64,000 nt of DNA, taken from the NCBI GenBank assembly GCA_937927845.1, contig CALFXE010000261.1, positions 1 through 64,000 of the forward strand, read 5' to 3'. The position numbers and the translations under genes were made by a program. Each line of letters begins with the position of its first letter. Position 1 is the first letter of the stretch. Shown here piece by piece: positions 8,586 through 17,216 of the stretch. The DNA comes from an uncultured Paludibacter sp. GTDB lineage: Bacteria; Bacteroidota; Bacteroidia; Bacteroidales; Paludibacteraceae. A model generated the notes under the pieces. The model had not been told where the DNA came from. It saw only the letters and a list, made by a program, of their open reading frames with translations, and ran no database searches.

Positions 8586-9998
8586 TTATAATCGCTCGTT
8601 ATAGCCGAATAGTCGGTTTTTCTTGATTTCTTTATAAACCAAATCAGGCACGTAGAAACGAAGCTTAGAATTGCCATCTTCAATTAAAGAAGTAATAAAC
8701 TTAGTGTTAACTCCGACATTATCAGGAGTTAGAGTTTTGATAATCAATATCTTTCTGGTTTCAATTAAATATTGCCACAACAGCCTGATGTCAGAAGGAA
8801 AGTGATTGTCATCCGGATAAACAATTTCACCTGTTTCTTGATTTATAGATGGATACAGATATATTTTTACGTTTTCGGCGAATAAGATTCCCATCATTTG
8901 TAAAACACCACCACGAAGGTCATCATAACCTTGATTAGTAAGTATTTTATCAAAAGTAGGAAGTCCCATTACTATACGTAGCTTAATAATTCGGAACTGA
9001 CCAAAATACTTAACCAACTCAAAATATCGTTTGAAGCGGGAAACCATAACGCTTTGTCCCATCAGATTCATCAAATCAACACGGTGAAGAAAATCCGATT
9101 CATCAACTTCCTCTCCTTGCATCAAATAATTAAGCGAAATTTCACAGAAAGCAATGGTATTTTCAGGAGTATAGTCTTCGTCTCTCTTAAAAACCTCCAT
9201 ACTATCCTCTATAAATTTCATACTCAAATTATGGATTGGTCTGAAATAACCCCTATTCAGAATGATATTCTTCTTGTAGAGCATATCACCCGGCTGAATA
9301 ACCTTACCGGTTTTATCAAACATAATTGCCGGAGTCATATTATTTCTTACCAACATTAGATTCAGCAAGCGGTTGTCTACATTATTGAAATCCGGACCGC
9401 TTGTGTGTATATAATCTATCTCAACACGGTCAGAATCAAGATTATCAGTTAGACTTAATAAAATCTCAGTAGGATTATCTAACAGAAACAATCCACCATA
9501 AATTAAATTTACACCCAATGTACCCAAAGTATATTGTTGAAGCAGAGTGTCATTTTCCAGCAGTTTGACATGGATAAGAATTAAGTTAGGGTTATATCTA
9601 TCGCTTCCTTCAACCATTATTCCCAGCCAACCGTTTCCTTGATTGGTTTTATTAAAATTAATAGTCTCGACAGTATTGGCAAAGGCAAAAAACTTTTGTG
9701 AATTAGCCTTGTCTAAAATTTTAATCAATTCATCATATTCATATTTAACCATTTTGCATAACCTGTCCTCAGAAACATGTCGCGATGGCATATCCTCGTT
9801 ATAAAAATGGTCGCTAAACAGTTTGTCGTAAGCTGAAACAGTCTTTGCAATAGAGTTTGAAGCACCACCGGCTTGAAATAAATGACGGGCAGTTTCCTGT
9901 CCGCCGCCAATTTCAGCCACTGTACCATAATGGATACTTTCGATATTGATCTTTACCGCCTTCTCTTTTGAACTAAATTTTTTCATAAAATACTGCAA
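8586..9998 (-). CDS. conserved protein of unknown function (sometimes labelled TonB-dependent receptor)
   Basis: A 470-residue protein with no signal peptide, membrane helix or beta-barrel character. The N-terminal block YGTVAEIGGGQETARHLFQA (about residues 23-42), then SNSIAKTVSAYDKLFSD, is the hallmark of a widely conserved family found in Bacteroidota, cyanobacteria and proteobacteria. Members are often mislabelled in databases as TonB-dependent receptors; that name has no support in this sequence. The glycine-rich loop might bind a nucleotide or cofactor, but that is a guess. The start at 9998 (MQYFMKKF) could also be the ATG at 9986. It is a single gene, convergent with E2 and divergent from the DapB-like gene. 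Function unknown. Confidence 0.75.
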   Translation of the reverse strand: MQYFMKKFSSKEKAVKINIESIHYGTVAEIGGGQETARHLFQAGGASNSIAKTVSAYDKLFSDHFYNEDMPSRHVSEDRLCKMVKYEYDELIKILDKANSQKFFAFANTVETINFNKTNQGNGWLGIMVEGSDRYNPNLILIHVKLLENDTLLQQYTLGTLGVNLIYGGLFLLDNPTEILLSLTDNLDSDRVEIDYIHTSGPDFNNVDNRLLNLMLVRNNMTPAIMFDKTGKVIQPGDMLYKKNIILNRGYFRPIHNLSMKFIEDSMEVFKRDEDYTPENTIAFCEISLNYLMQGEEVDESDFLHRVDLMNLMGQSVMVSRFKRYFELVKYFGQFRIIKLRIVMGLPTFDKILTNQGYDDLRGGVLQMMGILFAENVKIYLYPSINQETGEIVYPDDNHFPSDIRLLWQYLIETRKILIIKTLTPDNVGVNTKFITSLIEDGNSKLRFYVPDLVYKEIKKNRLFGYNERL

Positions 9999-10149
9999 TG
10001 ATGTAATCTTAAACTTACAACGACAAAGTTAATTAATTGTTTTATTATCTGTGTTAATCTTACGAATAAACATATCAACGTACTAATATATCAATATAAA
10101 AATTGAGAAAATTGAGAAATAATAAAAACAAAAAAACATTAAAAGAATG

Positions 10150-10179
10150 TTGCTAAACTGATAAAATTCCTTATTTTTG
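10150..10179 (+). promoter_or_regulatory. promoter for the dapB-like gene
   Basis: TTG (10150-10152), 19 bases, then TATTTTTG (10172-10179) fits the Bacteroidota TTG-N19..22-TAnnTTTG consensus. Transcription would start near 10186, giving a leader of about 50 bases before the ATG at 10236. Confidence 0.7.
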
Positions 10180-10235
10180 GGTGTTAAACGTTCTTGGGAT
10201 AAGAACAAATATAAACTTCTTTATAAATAAAAGAG

Positions 10236-10991
10236 ATGAAAGTTGGATTAATTGGTTTTGGCAATACAGGAAAAGCTGTTGCATCAGTATTAATAAAAAA
10301 GGAGAATTTCGACCTAATGTGGGTACTCAGAAAAACGCCAAAACAAGAAAAAAGAAATGTCTCCGAAATCTTGGAACTTGAATCAGACAATGAAAGCTAC
10401 GTTTATTCATTAGAAAACACTAATATCGAAAAGTTATTTGACGATATGCCTGTTGACGTTATAATCGATTTTTCATCTGAACATGGAATTTATTCGTATG
10501 GTGAAGCTGCTGCTGATAGAAATATCAGAATTATATCTGCAATTTCACATTATGATAAAAAAGAAATTGATTTTTTGAAGGAATTAAGTAATAAAACTAC
10601 AGTCTTTTGGTCGCCTAATATCACATTAGGCATTAATTATCTTATCTTTGCAGCTAAAGCTCTAAAGAATATTGCACCATTTGTTGATATTGAGATTGTT
10701 GAAGAGCATTTCAGACAAAAACATGGCGTGTCGGGAACTGCAATAAAAATGGCTGAAGCTTTAAAATTAAAGCCTTCGCAAATTAATTCTGTAAGAGCAG
10801 GTGGAATTGTGGGGCGACATCAAGTTATCTTTGGATTTGAATATCAAACAATAAGACTTACACATGAGTCGATATCCAGAGAGGCTTTCGGAAATGGAGT
10901 TACATTCGTTGCTGAAAATTTAATGGACAAGCCTCCGGGTTATTATCAATATGAAGATGTATTTAAGCCACTATTAAAAGGGACAATATGA
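10236..10991 (+). CDS. dapB: DapB-like 4-hydroxy-tetrahydrodipicolinate reductase (divergent form)
   Basis: A 251-residue NAD(P)-dependent reductase. The N-terminus has the Rossmann loop GLIGFGNTGKA (4-14). The C-terminal half has the DapB-type substrate segments SPNITLGINYL (about 128-138), EEHFRQKHGVSGTA (about 154-167) and RAGGIVGRHQVIFG (about 186-199). Compared with classical DapB the HH of the catalytic loop is replaced (EEHFRQ) and the K-x-D-A-P-SGT stretch is HGVSGT; this matches the variant annotated as dihydrodipicolinate reductase in many Firmicutes. The likely role is the second step of lysine/diaminopimelate synthesis, but no other lysine gene is near. It overlaps the MBL hydrolase gene by four bases. 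Confidence 0.75.
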   Translation: MKVGLIGFGNTGKAVASVLIKKENFDLMWVLRKTPKQEKRNVSEILELESDNESYVYSLENTNIEKLFDDMPVDVIIDFSSEHGIYSYGEAAADRNIRIISAISHYDKKEIDFLKELSNKTTVFWSPNITLGINYLIFAAKALKNIAPFVDIEIVEEHFRQKHGVSGTAIKMAEALKLKPSQINSVRAGGIVGRHQVIFGFEYQTIRLTHESISREAFGNGVTFVAENLMDKPPGYYQYEDVFKPLLKGTI

Positions 10992-11626
10992 TTTCAATCA
11001 AGACTTTTACTTTTAATCCTATTCAGGAGAATACTTATATAGTTAGCGACGAAACAGGTGAGGCAGTTGTAATTGATGCCGGATGTTATTTCGAAAATGA
11101 AAAGAAAGCTTTACAGAATTATTTGGAAAGCAACAATTTGAAGTTAGTAAGAGTGTTAAATACACATCTTCATTTCGATCATCAATTTGGTAATAAGTTT
11201 TTGTTCGATACTTATGGCATATTACCTGAGGCTCACAAAGATGATTTGTTTTTATTAGAGCGTGTAGTAAAAGGTGGCAATATTTTCGGATTTCCAATGT
11301 TGGAAGATGCTCAAAAGATTGGCAGTTTCTTAGAAGAAAATCAGGAAATAACATTTGGTAATACCACATTCAAGATTTTGCATGTTCCGGGTCATAGTCC
11401 GGGACATATTGTTTTTTATTGCGAAGCTGAAAAAGTACTTTTCGCCGGAGATGTGCTTTTTAGTGGTTCAATCGGACGAACCGACTTAGAAAGAGGTGAT
11501 TACGCCACTCTAATAAAGAATATAACTGAAAAATTATTAATTCTCCCTGATGATGTTGTTGTGTATCCAGGTCATGGTCCGACTACAAGCATAGGAGAAG
11601 AAAAAGTTTCGAATCCTTATTTATAA
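10988..11626 (+). CDS. metallo-beta-lactamase fold hydrolase (glyoxalase II-like)
   Basis: A 212-residue MBL-fold hydrolase. Metal ligands are visible: THLHFDH (about 58-64, the HxHxDH motif), GHSPGH (about 136-141), AGDVLF with the bridging Asp (about 154-159) and GHGPTT near the end (about 197-202). This arrangement is that of glyoxalase II-like binuclear zinc/iron hydrolases, which cleave thioesters such as S-lactoyl-thiols; several cytosolic MBL proteins of this size have no known substrate. It is translationally coupled to the DapB-like gene through an ATGA overlap, and followed by a REP-like hairpin cluster. Confidence 0.88.
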   Translation: MISIKTFTFNPIQENTYIVSDETGEAVVIDAGCYFENEKKALQNYLESNNLKLVRVLNTHLHFDHQFGNKFLFDTYGILPEAHKDDLFLLERVVKGGNIFGFPMLEDAQKIGSFLEENQEITFGNTTFKILHVPGHSPGHIVFYCEAEKVLFAGDVLFSGSIGRTDLERGDYATLIKNITEKLLILPDDVVVYPGHGPTTSIGEEKVSNPYL

Positions 11627-11662
11627 AAAGATTACCCAAAAAACATCCTAAGTTTTACGTCC

Positions 11663-11801
11663 TGCCCCGCATGGGGCAAAATTATGCATAACCCCGTACG
11701 AGCGAAGCGAAGTTCGGGGTTATATATACAGAGGATACTTTATAACCGTAAGCTACGCTTCGCGTACATACGGTTATGCATAATAATACCCCTGCGGGGC
11801 A
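11663..11801. repeat. REP-like cluster of four hairpins, copy A
   Basis: Four successive inverted repeats lie between the MBL and nadD genes: TGCCCC/GGGGCA (11663-11678), ATAACCCCG/CGGGGTTAT (11688-11723), ATAACCGTA/TACGGTTAT (11742-11777) and CCCC/GGGG (about 11788-11798). The segment ATAACCGTAAGCT..CGCTTCGC..CATACGGTTATGCA recurs at 61.9-62.1 kb in both orientations, along with GAGGATAC. The hairpins could also end transcription of the convergent genes. Confidence 0.8.
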
Positions 11802-11826
11802 TAAGGTAATTAGTGAATAATCAAGA

Positions 11827-12402
11827 TTATTCATACAAATTGTTTTCTTTGATGTAGTCATAAACATCAGGGTGTATCAAATCTGATACATCTTGTTTGT
11901 TTTGTATCATTTGCCTTATTTGAGTAGAAGATACATCAAAAAATGGGGTATTTAAGACTTGCATTGAGGGATATTTACCTTTTACTGTTGAAAAATCATA
12001 ACCTTTTCGTGGGTAAACGTAAACTTCGTACCTTTTAAGTAGTTCATCATAGTCTTTCCATTGATCAAAAATTATTGCATTATCACTTCCAATTATTAAA
12101 ACGAACTGATGTTCATCAAACATTTCAGATAAATGATTTAAAGTATCAATTGTGTAAGAAGGAATAGGCATGGAAAATTCAATATCAGAAGCTTTAATTC
12201 TATTATTTCCACTTATAGCCGCAATTACCATGTCCAAGCGAATATATTCATCAAGTTGATTTGTAATATCTTTCAGGGGATTACAAGGTGATACAATCAA
12301 CCACACCTCATCAACTATATTATTCATAATCAGATGGTTTGCTAATTGAGTATGACCATTATGGATGGGATTGAATGAACCTGAGAATACAGCAATACGC
12401 AT
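11827..12402 (-). CDS. nadD: nicotinate-nucleotide adenylyltransferase
   Basis: A 191-residue nucleotidyltransferase of the NadD family. The signature GSFNPIHNGH (about 8-17) holds the HxGH ATP-binding motif, and the C-terminal SSTQIR (about 162-167) is the ISST..R-type motif. It joins ATP and nicotinate mononucleotide to form deamido-NAD in the cytoplasm, the step after NadC (present at 38.6 kb). The length is standard. It reads away from pepT; the two share a short intergenic region of 103 bases that carries the pepT promoter. Confidence 0.95.
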   Translation of the reverse strand: MRIAVFSGSFNPIHNGHTQLANHLIMNNIVDEVWLIVSPCNPLKDITNQLDEYIRLDMVIAAISGNNRIKASDIEFSMPIPSYTIDTLNHLSEMFDEHQFVLIIGSDNAIIFDQWKDYDELLKRYEVYVYPRKGYDFSTVKGKYPSMQVLNTPFFDVSSTQIRQMIQNKQDVSDLIHPDVYDYIKENNLYE

Positions 12403-12435
12403 AATATATTTAATAATAATGTTCTATAAAACTTA

Positions 12436-12466
12436 TTGCAAAAGTATCAAAATTCTGTTATCTTTG
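12436..12466 (+). promoter_or_regulatory. promoter for pepT
   Basis: TTG (12436-12438), 20 bases, then TATCTTTG (12459-12466): a full match to the Bacteroidota housekeeping promoter. Transcription would begin near 12473. This rules out start codons upstream of 12473 for pepT. Confidence 0.8.
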
Positions 12467-12505
12467 CTCATTCTTATTCGATATTTATACATTTACAAAT
12501 ATAAT

Positions 12506-13738
12506 ATGACTGTAATGAATATAGCTGATCGTTTCCTAAAATATGTGAGTTTTCATACCACTTCTGATTCTGAGACTAATTTAACACCAAGTACACCCGG
12601 ACAAATGGTGTTTGCACAATTTCTTGCCGAAGAACTAAAATCTATTGGATTAAGTGATGTTTCTTTAGATTCTAACGGATATTTAATGGCTACTTTACCT
12701 GCAAATACCGATAAAAAAGTACCAACTATCGGCTTTATCTCTCATGTGGATACAAGTCCGGATATGTCTGGTAAAAACATCAAACCAAAGATTATTTACA
12801 ATTACGATGGCAACGACATTTTACTGAATGAAGAAAAGTTAATTGTATTAGAAACTTCTACATATCCCGAAATATTACAGTATAAAGGTCAGGATGTTAT
12901 TGTTACAGACGGAACTACTTTATTAGGTGCTGATGATAAAGCCGGTATTGCTGCAATTGTAACTGCTATGGAATATCTGATTGCCAATCCTGATATCAAG
13001 CATGGTAAAATAAGAGTCGGTTTTACGCCTGATGAAGAAATTGGTCGTGGTGCGCATCTTTTTGATGTAGAAAAATTTGGTGCCGAATGGGCTTATACTA
13101 TAGATGGAGGAGAGATTGGAGAGCTTGAGTATGAGAACTTCAATGCTGCCGGTGCTAAGGTTACTTTTCATGGCATAAATGTTCATCCGGGGTATGCAAA
13201 ATGTAAAATGAAGAATTCTATACGTATTGCCAATCAGTTTATATCTATGTTACCTCGCCACGAAACTCCCGAACATACAGAAGGTTACGAAGGATTTTAT
13301 CATTTAATGAGTTTAGAAGGAACAGTTGAAACAACAACTTTAAACTATATCATTCGTGACCATGACCGTGACAGATTTGAGCGAAGAAAAAAAGAAATGA
13401 CTCATCTTGTAAATAAAATAAATACTGAATTTGGTGAAAATACTGCTGAAATTGAAATTAATGATCAATATTATAATATGCGCGAAAAAGTTGAACCACT
13501 AATGCATATTGTTGATTTAGCGGCAGAAGCAATGAGAGAAGCCGATGTTGAACCCAACATCAAACCTATTCGTGGTGGCACTGATGGCTCTCAGCTATCG
13601 TTTAAAGGTTTACCTTGCCCTAATATCTTCGCAGGCGGACATAATTTCCATGGTCGCTTTGAATATGTTCCTATTCAATCTATGGAAAAATCATCTCAAG
13701 TCATCATCAATATAATTAAAAATCTTGCTAAAAAATAA
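12506..13738 (+). CDS. pepT: peptidase T (tripeptidase)
   Basis: A 410-residue M20-family zinc aminopeptidase that releases N-terminal residues from tripeptides in the cytoplasm. Motifs: SHVDTSPD (metal His/Asp), GADDKAGIAAI (bridging Asp), PDEEIGRGAH (catalytic Glu) and GGTDGSQLSF, with the final metal ligand region GGHNFHGRFE. Although the frame is open from 12365, I place the start at the ATG at 12506 (MTVMNIADRF) because the promoter -7 element ends at 12466 and the length then matches E. coli PepT. The ATG at 12515 is an alternative. gcvT follows 11 bases after the stop, so the two are probably one transcript. Confidence 0.95.
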   Translation: MTVMNIADRFLKYVSFHTTSDSETNLTPSTPGQMVFAQFLAEELKSIGLSDVSLDSNGYLMATLPANTDKKVPTIGFISHVDTSPDMSGKNIKPKIIYNYDGNDILLNEEKLIVLETSTYPEILQYKGQDVIVTDGTTLLGADDKAGIAAIVTAMEYLIANPDIKHGKIRVGFTPDEEIGRGAHLFDVEKFGAEWAYTIDGGEIGELEYENFNAAGAKVTFHGINVHPGYAKCKMKNSIRIANQFISMLPRHETPEHTEGYEGFYHLMSLEGTVETTTLNYIIRDHDRDRFERRKKEMTHLVNKINTEFGENTAEIEINDQYYNMREKVEPLMHIVDLAAEAMREADVEPNIKPIRGGTDGSQLSFKGLPCPNIFAGGHNFHGRFEYVPIQSMEKSSQVIINIIKNLAKK

Positions 13739-13749
13739 AATTGAATAAT

Positions 13750-14817
13750 ATGAACTTCACTCCTTTTATCAATATACACAAATCTCTCGGAGCAAAATTA
13801 CATGAATTTGCAGGCTATTATATGCCTATTGAATATTCAGGTATAACTGACGAACATCTTACTGTAAGAAATGCTGTTGGTGTTTTTGATGTGTCTCATA
13901 TGGGCGAAATATGGGTTAAAGGTCCAAAAGCTTTCGACTTTCTTCAACGTATGACAACCAATGATCTTACGGGACTTCCCTATGGTAAAGCTCAGTATAC
14001 TTGTCTGCCGAATGGTAAGGGAGGAATTATAGACGACATTTTAATTTATCATTATGAGTTTCAGAAATATTTATTGGTAGTTAATGCCTCAAATTTAGAA
14101 AAAGACTGGAACTGGCTGAATGACAATAATAAAGAAGGTGTAGAAATGGATAATGCCTCTGAATGGATGGCTCAATTAGCAATTCAAGGTCCGAAAGCCA
14201 TAGATGTATTGCAAAAACTTACGAGCATTAATCTTTCCGAATTGAAATATTATCATTTCACAGTAGGAGAAATGGCAGGAGTTGAAGAAGTTATAATTTC
14301 AAATACCGGTTATACAGGAGCGGGTGGTTTTGAATTATATTTCTCTCCGGAATATGGAGAAAAGATATGGAATACTATTTTTGAAGCAGGCGAACAGTTC
14401 GGCATAAAACCTATAGGCTTAGGAGCCAGAGACACGCTACGTCTTGAATCAGGATTTTGTCTGTACGGAAATGATATTGACGAAACGACATCTCCTATCG
14501 AAGCAGGCTTAGGATGGATTACAAAATTTGTTGATGGTAAAAATTTCATCGACCGTCCTTTGTTCGAAAGACAAAAAGCAGAAGGAGTTTACAGAAAGCT
14601 TGTGCGTTTCGATTTGACAGAAAGAGGTATACCGCGACAAGGTTATACCATTGTAAATGAAACCAATGATGTTATTGGAAGAGTTACATCCGGAACTATC
14701 CTGCCGGGAACTCAAACCGGAATTGGTATGGGCTATGTTGCAACCCAATACGCAAAATCCGGTTCTGTAATTTATATTGATATTCGTGGAAAAAAGATAC
14801 AGGCTAAAGTAAAATAG
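13750..14817 (+). CDS. gcvT: glycine cleavage system T protein (aminomethyltransferase)
   Basis: A 355-residue folate-dependent aminomethyltransferase. The opening LGAKLHEFAGYYMPIEY, then VFDVSHMGEIWVKG, and the later NTGYTGAGGFELYF are characteristic of GcvT. It transfers the methylene group from the aminomethyl-lipoyl H protein to tetrahydrofolate, releasing ammonia. The start is taken as the ATG at 13750; an upstream TTG at 13741 would add three residues. No gcvH or gcvP lies in the window, so the rest of the system must be elsewhere. It sits behind pepT on the same strand, and its stop is one base from the end of the convergent malic enzyme gene. Confidence 0.94.
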   Translation: MNFTPFINIHKSLGAKLHEFAGYYMPIEYSGITDEHLTVRNAVGVFDVSHMGEIWVKGPKAFDFLQRMTTNDLTGLPYGKAQYTCLPNGKGGIIDDILIYHYEFQKYLLVVNASNLEKDWNWLNDNNKEGVEMDNASEWMAQLAIQGPKAIDVLQKLTSINLSELKYYHFTVGEMAGVEEVIISNTGYTGAGGFELYFSPEYGEKIWNTIFEAGEQFGIKPIGLGARDTLRLESGFCLYGNDIDETTSPIEAGLGWITKFVDGKNFIDRPLFERQKAEGVYRKLVRFDLTERGIPRQGYTIVNETNDVIGRVTSGTILPGTQTGIGMGYVATQYAKSGSVIYIDIRGKKIQAKVK

Positions 14818-14818
14818 T

Positions 14819-17119
14819 TTATAGCTCCTGCACTTTTTCGTTCCATTCTCGCTGGTCGTTGACAATTGCGTCCAATACAGCTACGGCTGTGATGTTTACA
14901 ATATCACGCACTGAGCTTTCTACGTCTACTATATGTATCGGTTTGTTCAATCCCATTTGTATAGGACCAATTGTATCCGCTAATCCCATCTCAATCAGCA
15001 TTTTATAAGTGGTATTAGCTGAGCTCAAATTTGGGAATATCAGAGTATTTACCTTCTTACCTTTAAGTTTAGAAAATGGATATTTATCATCCCTTAATTT
15101 CTGATTTAACGCAAATGTAACTTGCATTTCTCCATCGACACATATTTCAGGATATTTGGTGTGCAAAGTTTCAACTACTTCATGGATACTTGCCGGACTG
15201 CCACTCTGTACAGAGCCGAAGTTTGAATACGACAACATTGCCATAACAGGTTCATGATTAAAAAACTTAACAGTATTGTATGTTAATTTTGCCACATCAA
15301 TCAGAGTTTCTGTAGAAGGATGACGATTGAATAATGTATCGGCTAAAAAGAAAACTCCTTTCTTAGTATTCATAATGTGCATTGCACCTATATGATTCAA
15401 TCCGCTACGTATTCCTACAACTTCCTTAGCAACATTCACAGAATCTGTATAACGAGAGTAAACACCTGTTATTAAAGCATCTGCTTCTCCTGTTTCAACC
15501 ATCATCATACCAAAATAATTACGTTCGTACATTTTTTCGTACGCTTCTTCAAAGGTCATCCCTTCTCTGCCTCGCTTAGTCGCTAAAAGTCGTGCATATT
15601 TTATTCTGCGTTCTTCTTCTCTATCATGACGAAGATTCACAATCTCAATGCCTGTAAGGTCGATATGGTTTTCTGCTGCGATATTGGCAATTTTTTCTTC
15701 ATTACCTAACAGTACCGGATAACAAATCTTTTCTGCCAAAGCTGCTTCTGCCGCTTTAAGCATATTTATATGATTAGATTCTGAAAACACAACACGCTTA
15801 GGATGCTGGCGAGCAATTTCATAAAATCTTCTAAGCATTTTATTATCACTACCCATTAACTCTCTCAATCTTAAATCGTAAGCATCAAAATCTTTGATTT
15901 TCTTTCGTGCTACTCCTGATTCCATAGCTGCCTTAGCTACAGCAGGTGCAACCGTTGTCAACAAACGAGGATCAAGCGGTTTGGGTATTAAATAATCCTT
16001 CCCAAATGATAAGCGTTTGATGTTATATGCAGCATTTACCACATCGGGCACAGCCTTTTTCGCTAAATCAGCAATGGCTTGCACTGCCGCCACTTTCATA
16101 GCCTCATTGATACATTTTGCCCTAACATCAAGTGCACCCCTGAAAATATATGGAAACCCAAGTACGTTATTAATCTGATTTGGATGGTCGGAGCGACCGG
16201 TGGCAAAGATGATATCAGGTCGTGCACTGATTGCATCATCATATGAAATCTCAGGATTAGGATTGGCTAAAGCAAAAACGATAGGATTATCATTCATAGT
16301 CTGCACCATCTCTTTAGATAAAACACCCGCAACCGACAAACCAAGAAAAACATCAGCACCAACAACAGCCTCACTTAAAGTCATAATTTCACGTGATGTT
16401 GCAAATAATTTCTTTCTTTCATTTAAGTCTGTTCGTTTTTTATTAATAACACCCTTTGAATCAACCATCACAATATTCTCAACCTTTGCTCCCAGCAATA
16501 CATATAATTGTGTGCACGAATTAGCTGATGCCCCTGCCCCATTCACCACAATCTTCACCTCACTGATTTTCTTACCTGTTATTTCCAAAGCATTTAGCAA
16601 TCCTGCTGCAGAAATAATTGCAGTTCCATGCTGGTCGTCATGCATAATCGGAATATCAAGCTCTTCTTTCAATCTATCTTCGATTTCAAAACATTCAGGA
16701 GCTTTTATATCTTCTAAATTTATACCTCCAAAAGTTGGCGATATAGCTTTTACAACCTGAATAAATTTTTCAGGATCAGTCTCATTTACTTCAATATCAA
16801 AAACATCTATCCCCGCAAAAATTTTAAACAACAAACCTTTGCCTTCCATAACAGGTTTTCCTGCAATAGCTCCGATATTTCCAAGTCCTAAAACAGCCGT
16901 ACCATTAGAGATAACCGCAACTAAATTACCTTTAGCCGTGTATTCATACGCTAAATCAGAATTTTTTTCGATTTCCAAACAAGGATCAGCAACGCCTGGC
17001 GAATAAGCCAATGATAAGTCACGTTGCGAACTGTATGGTTTTGTTGGAACTACCTCTATTTTACCGGGTTTACCTTGCGAATGATACTTTAAAGCATCTT
17101 CTTTTGTTATTTTTGACAT
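14819..17119 (-). CDS. maeB: NADP-dependent malic enzyme with C-terminal phosphotransacetylase-like domain
   Basis: A 766-residue MaeB-type protein. The malic enzyme N-terminal domain (about 15-150; PYSSQRDLSLAYSPGVADPC) is followed by the NAD(P)-binding domain (about 160-400; VVNGAGASANSC) and a phosphate acetyltransferase-like domain (about 425-760; PVLLGNEEKI, GMMMVETGEADALITG). It converts malate to pyruvate, CO2 and NADPH; in studied homologues the C-terminal domain is regulatory (acetyl-CoA sensing) and has no transacetylase activity. The length is standard. It runs convergent to gcvT with a one-base gap and divergent to recF. Confidence 0.95.
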   Translation of the reverse strand: MSKITKEDALKYHSQGKPGKIEVVPTKPYSSQRDLSLAYSPGVADPCLEIEKNSDLAYEYTAKGNLVAVISNGTAVLGLGNIGAIAGKPVMEGKGLLFKIFAGIDVFDIEVNETDPEKFIQVVKAISPTFGGINLEDIKAPECFEIEDRLKEELDIPIMHDDQHGTAIISAAGLLNALEITGKKISEVKIVVNGAGASANSCTQLYVLLGAKVENIVMVDSKGVINKKRTDLNERKKLFATSREIMTLSEAVVGADVFLGLSVAGVLSKEMVQTMNDNPIVFALANPNPEISYDDAISARPDIIFATGRSDHPNQINNVLGFPYIFRGALDVRAKCINEAMKVAAVQAIADLAKKAVPDVVNAAYNIKRLSFGKDYLIPKPLDPRLLTTVAPAVAKAAMESGVARKKIKDFDAYDLRLRELMGSDNKMLRRFYEIARQHPKRVVFSESNHINMLKAAEAALAEKICYPVLLGNEEKIANIAAENHIDLTGIEIVNLRHDREEERRIKYARLLATKRGREGMTFEEAYEKMYERNYFGMMMVETGEADALITGVYSRYTDSVNVAKEVVGIRSGLNHIGAMHIMNTKKGVFFLADTLFNRHPSTETLIDVAKLTYNTVKFFNHEPVMAMLSYSNFGSVQSGSPASIHEVVETLHTKYPEICVDGEMQVTFALNQKLRDDKYPFSKLKGKKVNTLIFPNLSSANTTYKMLIEMGLADTIGPIQMGLNKPIHIVDVESSVRDIVNITAVAVLDAIVNDQREWNEKVQEL

Positions 17120-17186
17120 TGTAGTATAGTTGAAATATGTTGATAAGTTTAATATGAAAAACCTCGCAAAGGTAGAAAAAAATTGT

Positions 17187-17194
17187 TACTTTTG
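17187..17194 (+). promoter_or_regulatory. -7 element before recF
   Basis: TACTTTTG matches TAnnTTTG and is followed by a purine pyrimidine start region near 17200, 23 bases before the recF ATG. No clear TTG lies at the -33 position. Confidence 0.45.
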
Positions 17195-17216
17195 TGCAAA
17201 ATCAGCTTAATTACAA

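Noticed and set aside
12365..12505. Longer N-terminus for PepT
   Set aside because: The promoter lies inside this stretch, and the extension is not like peptidase T.
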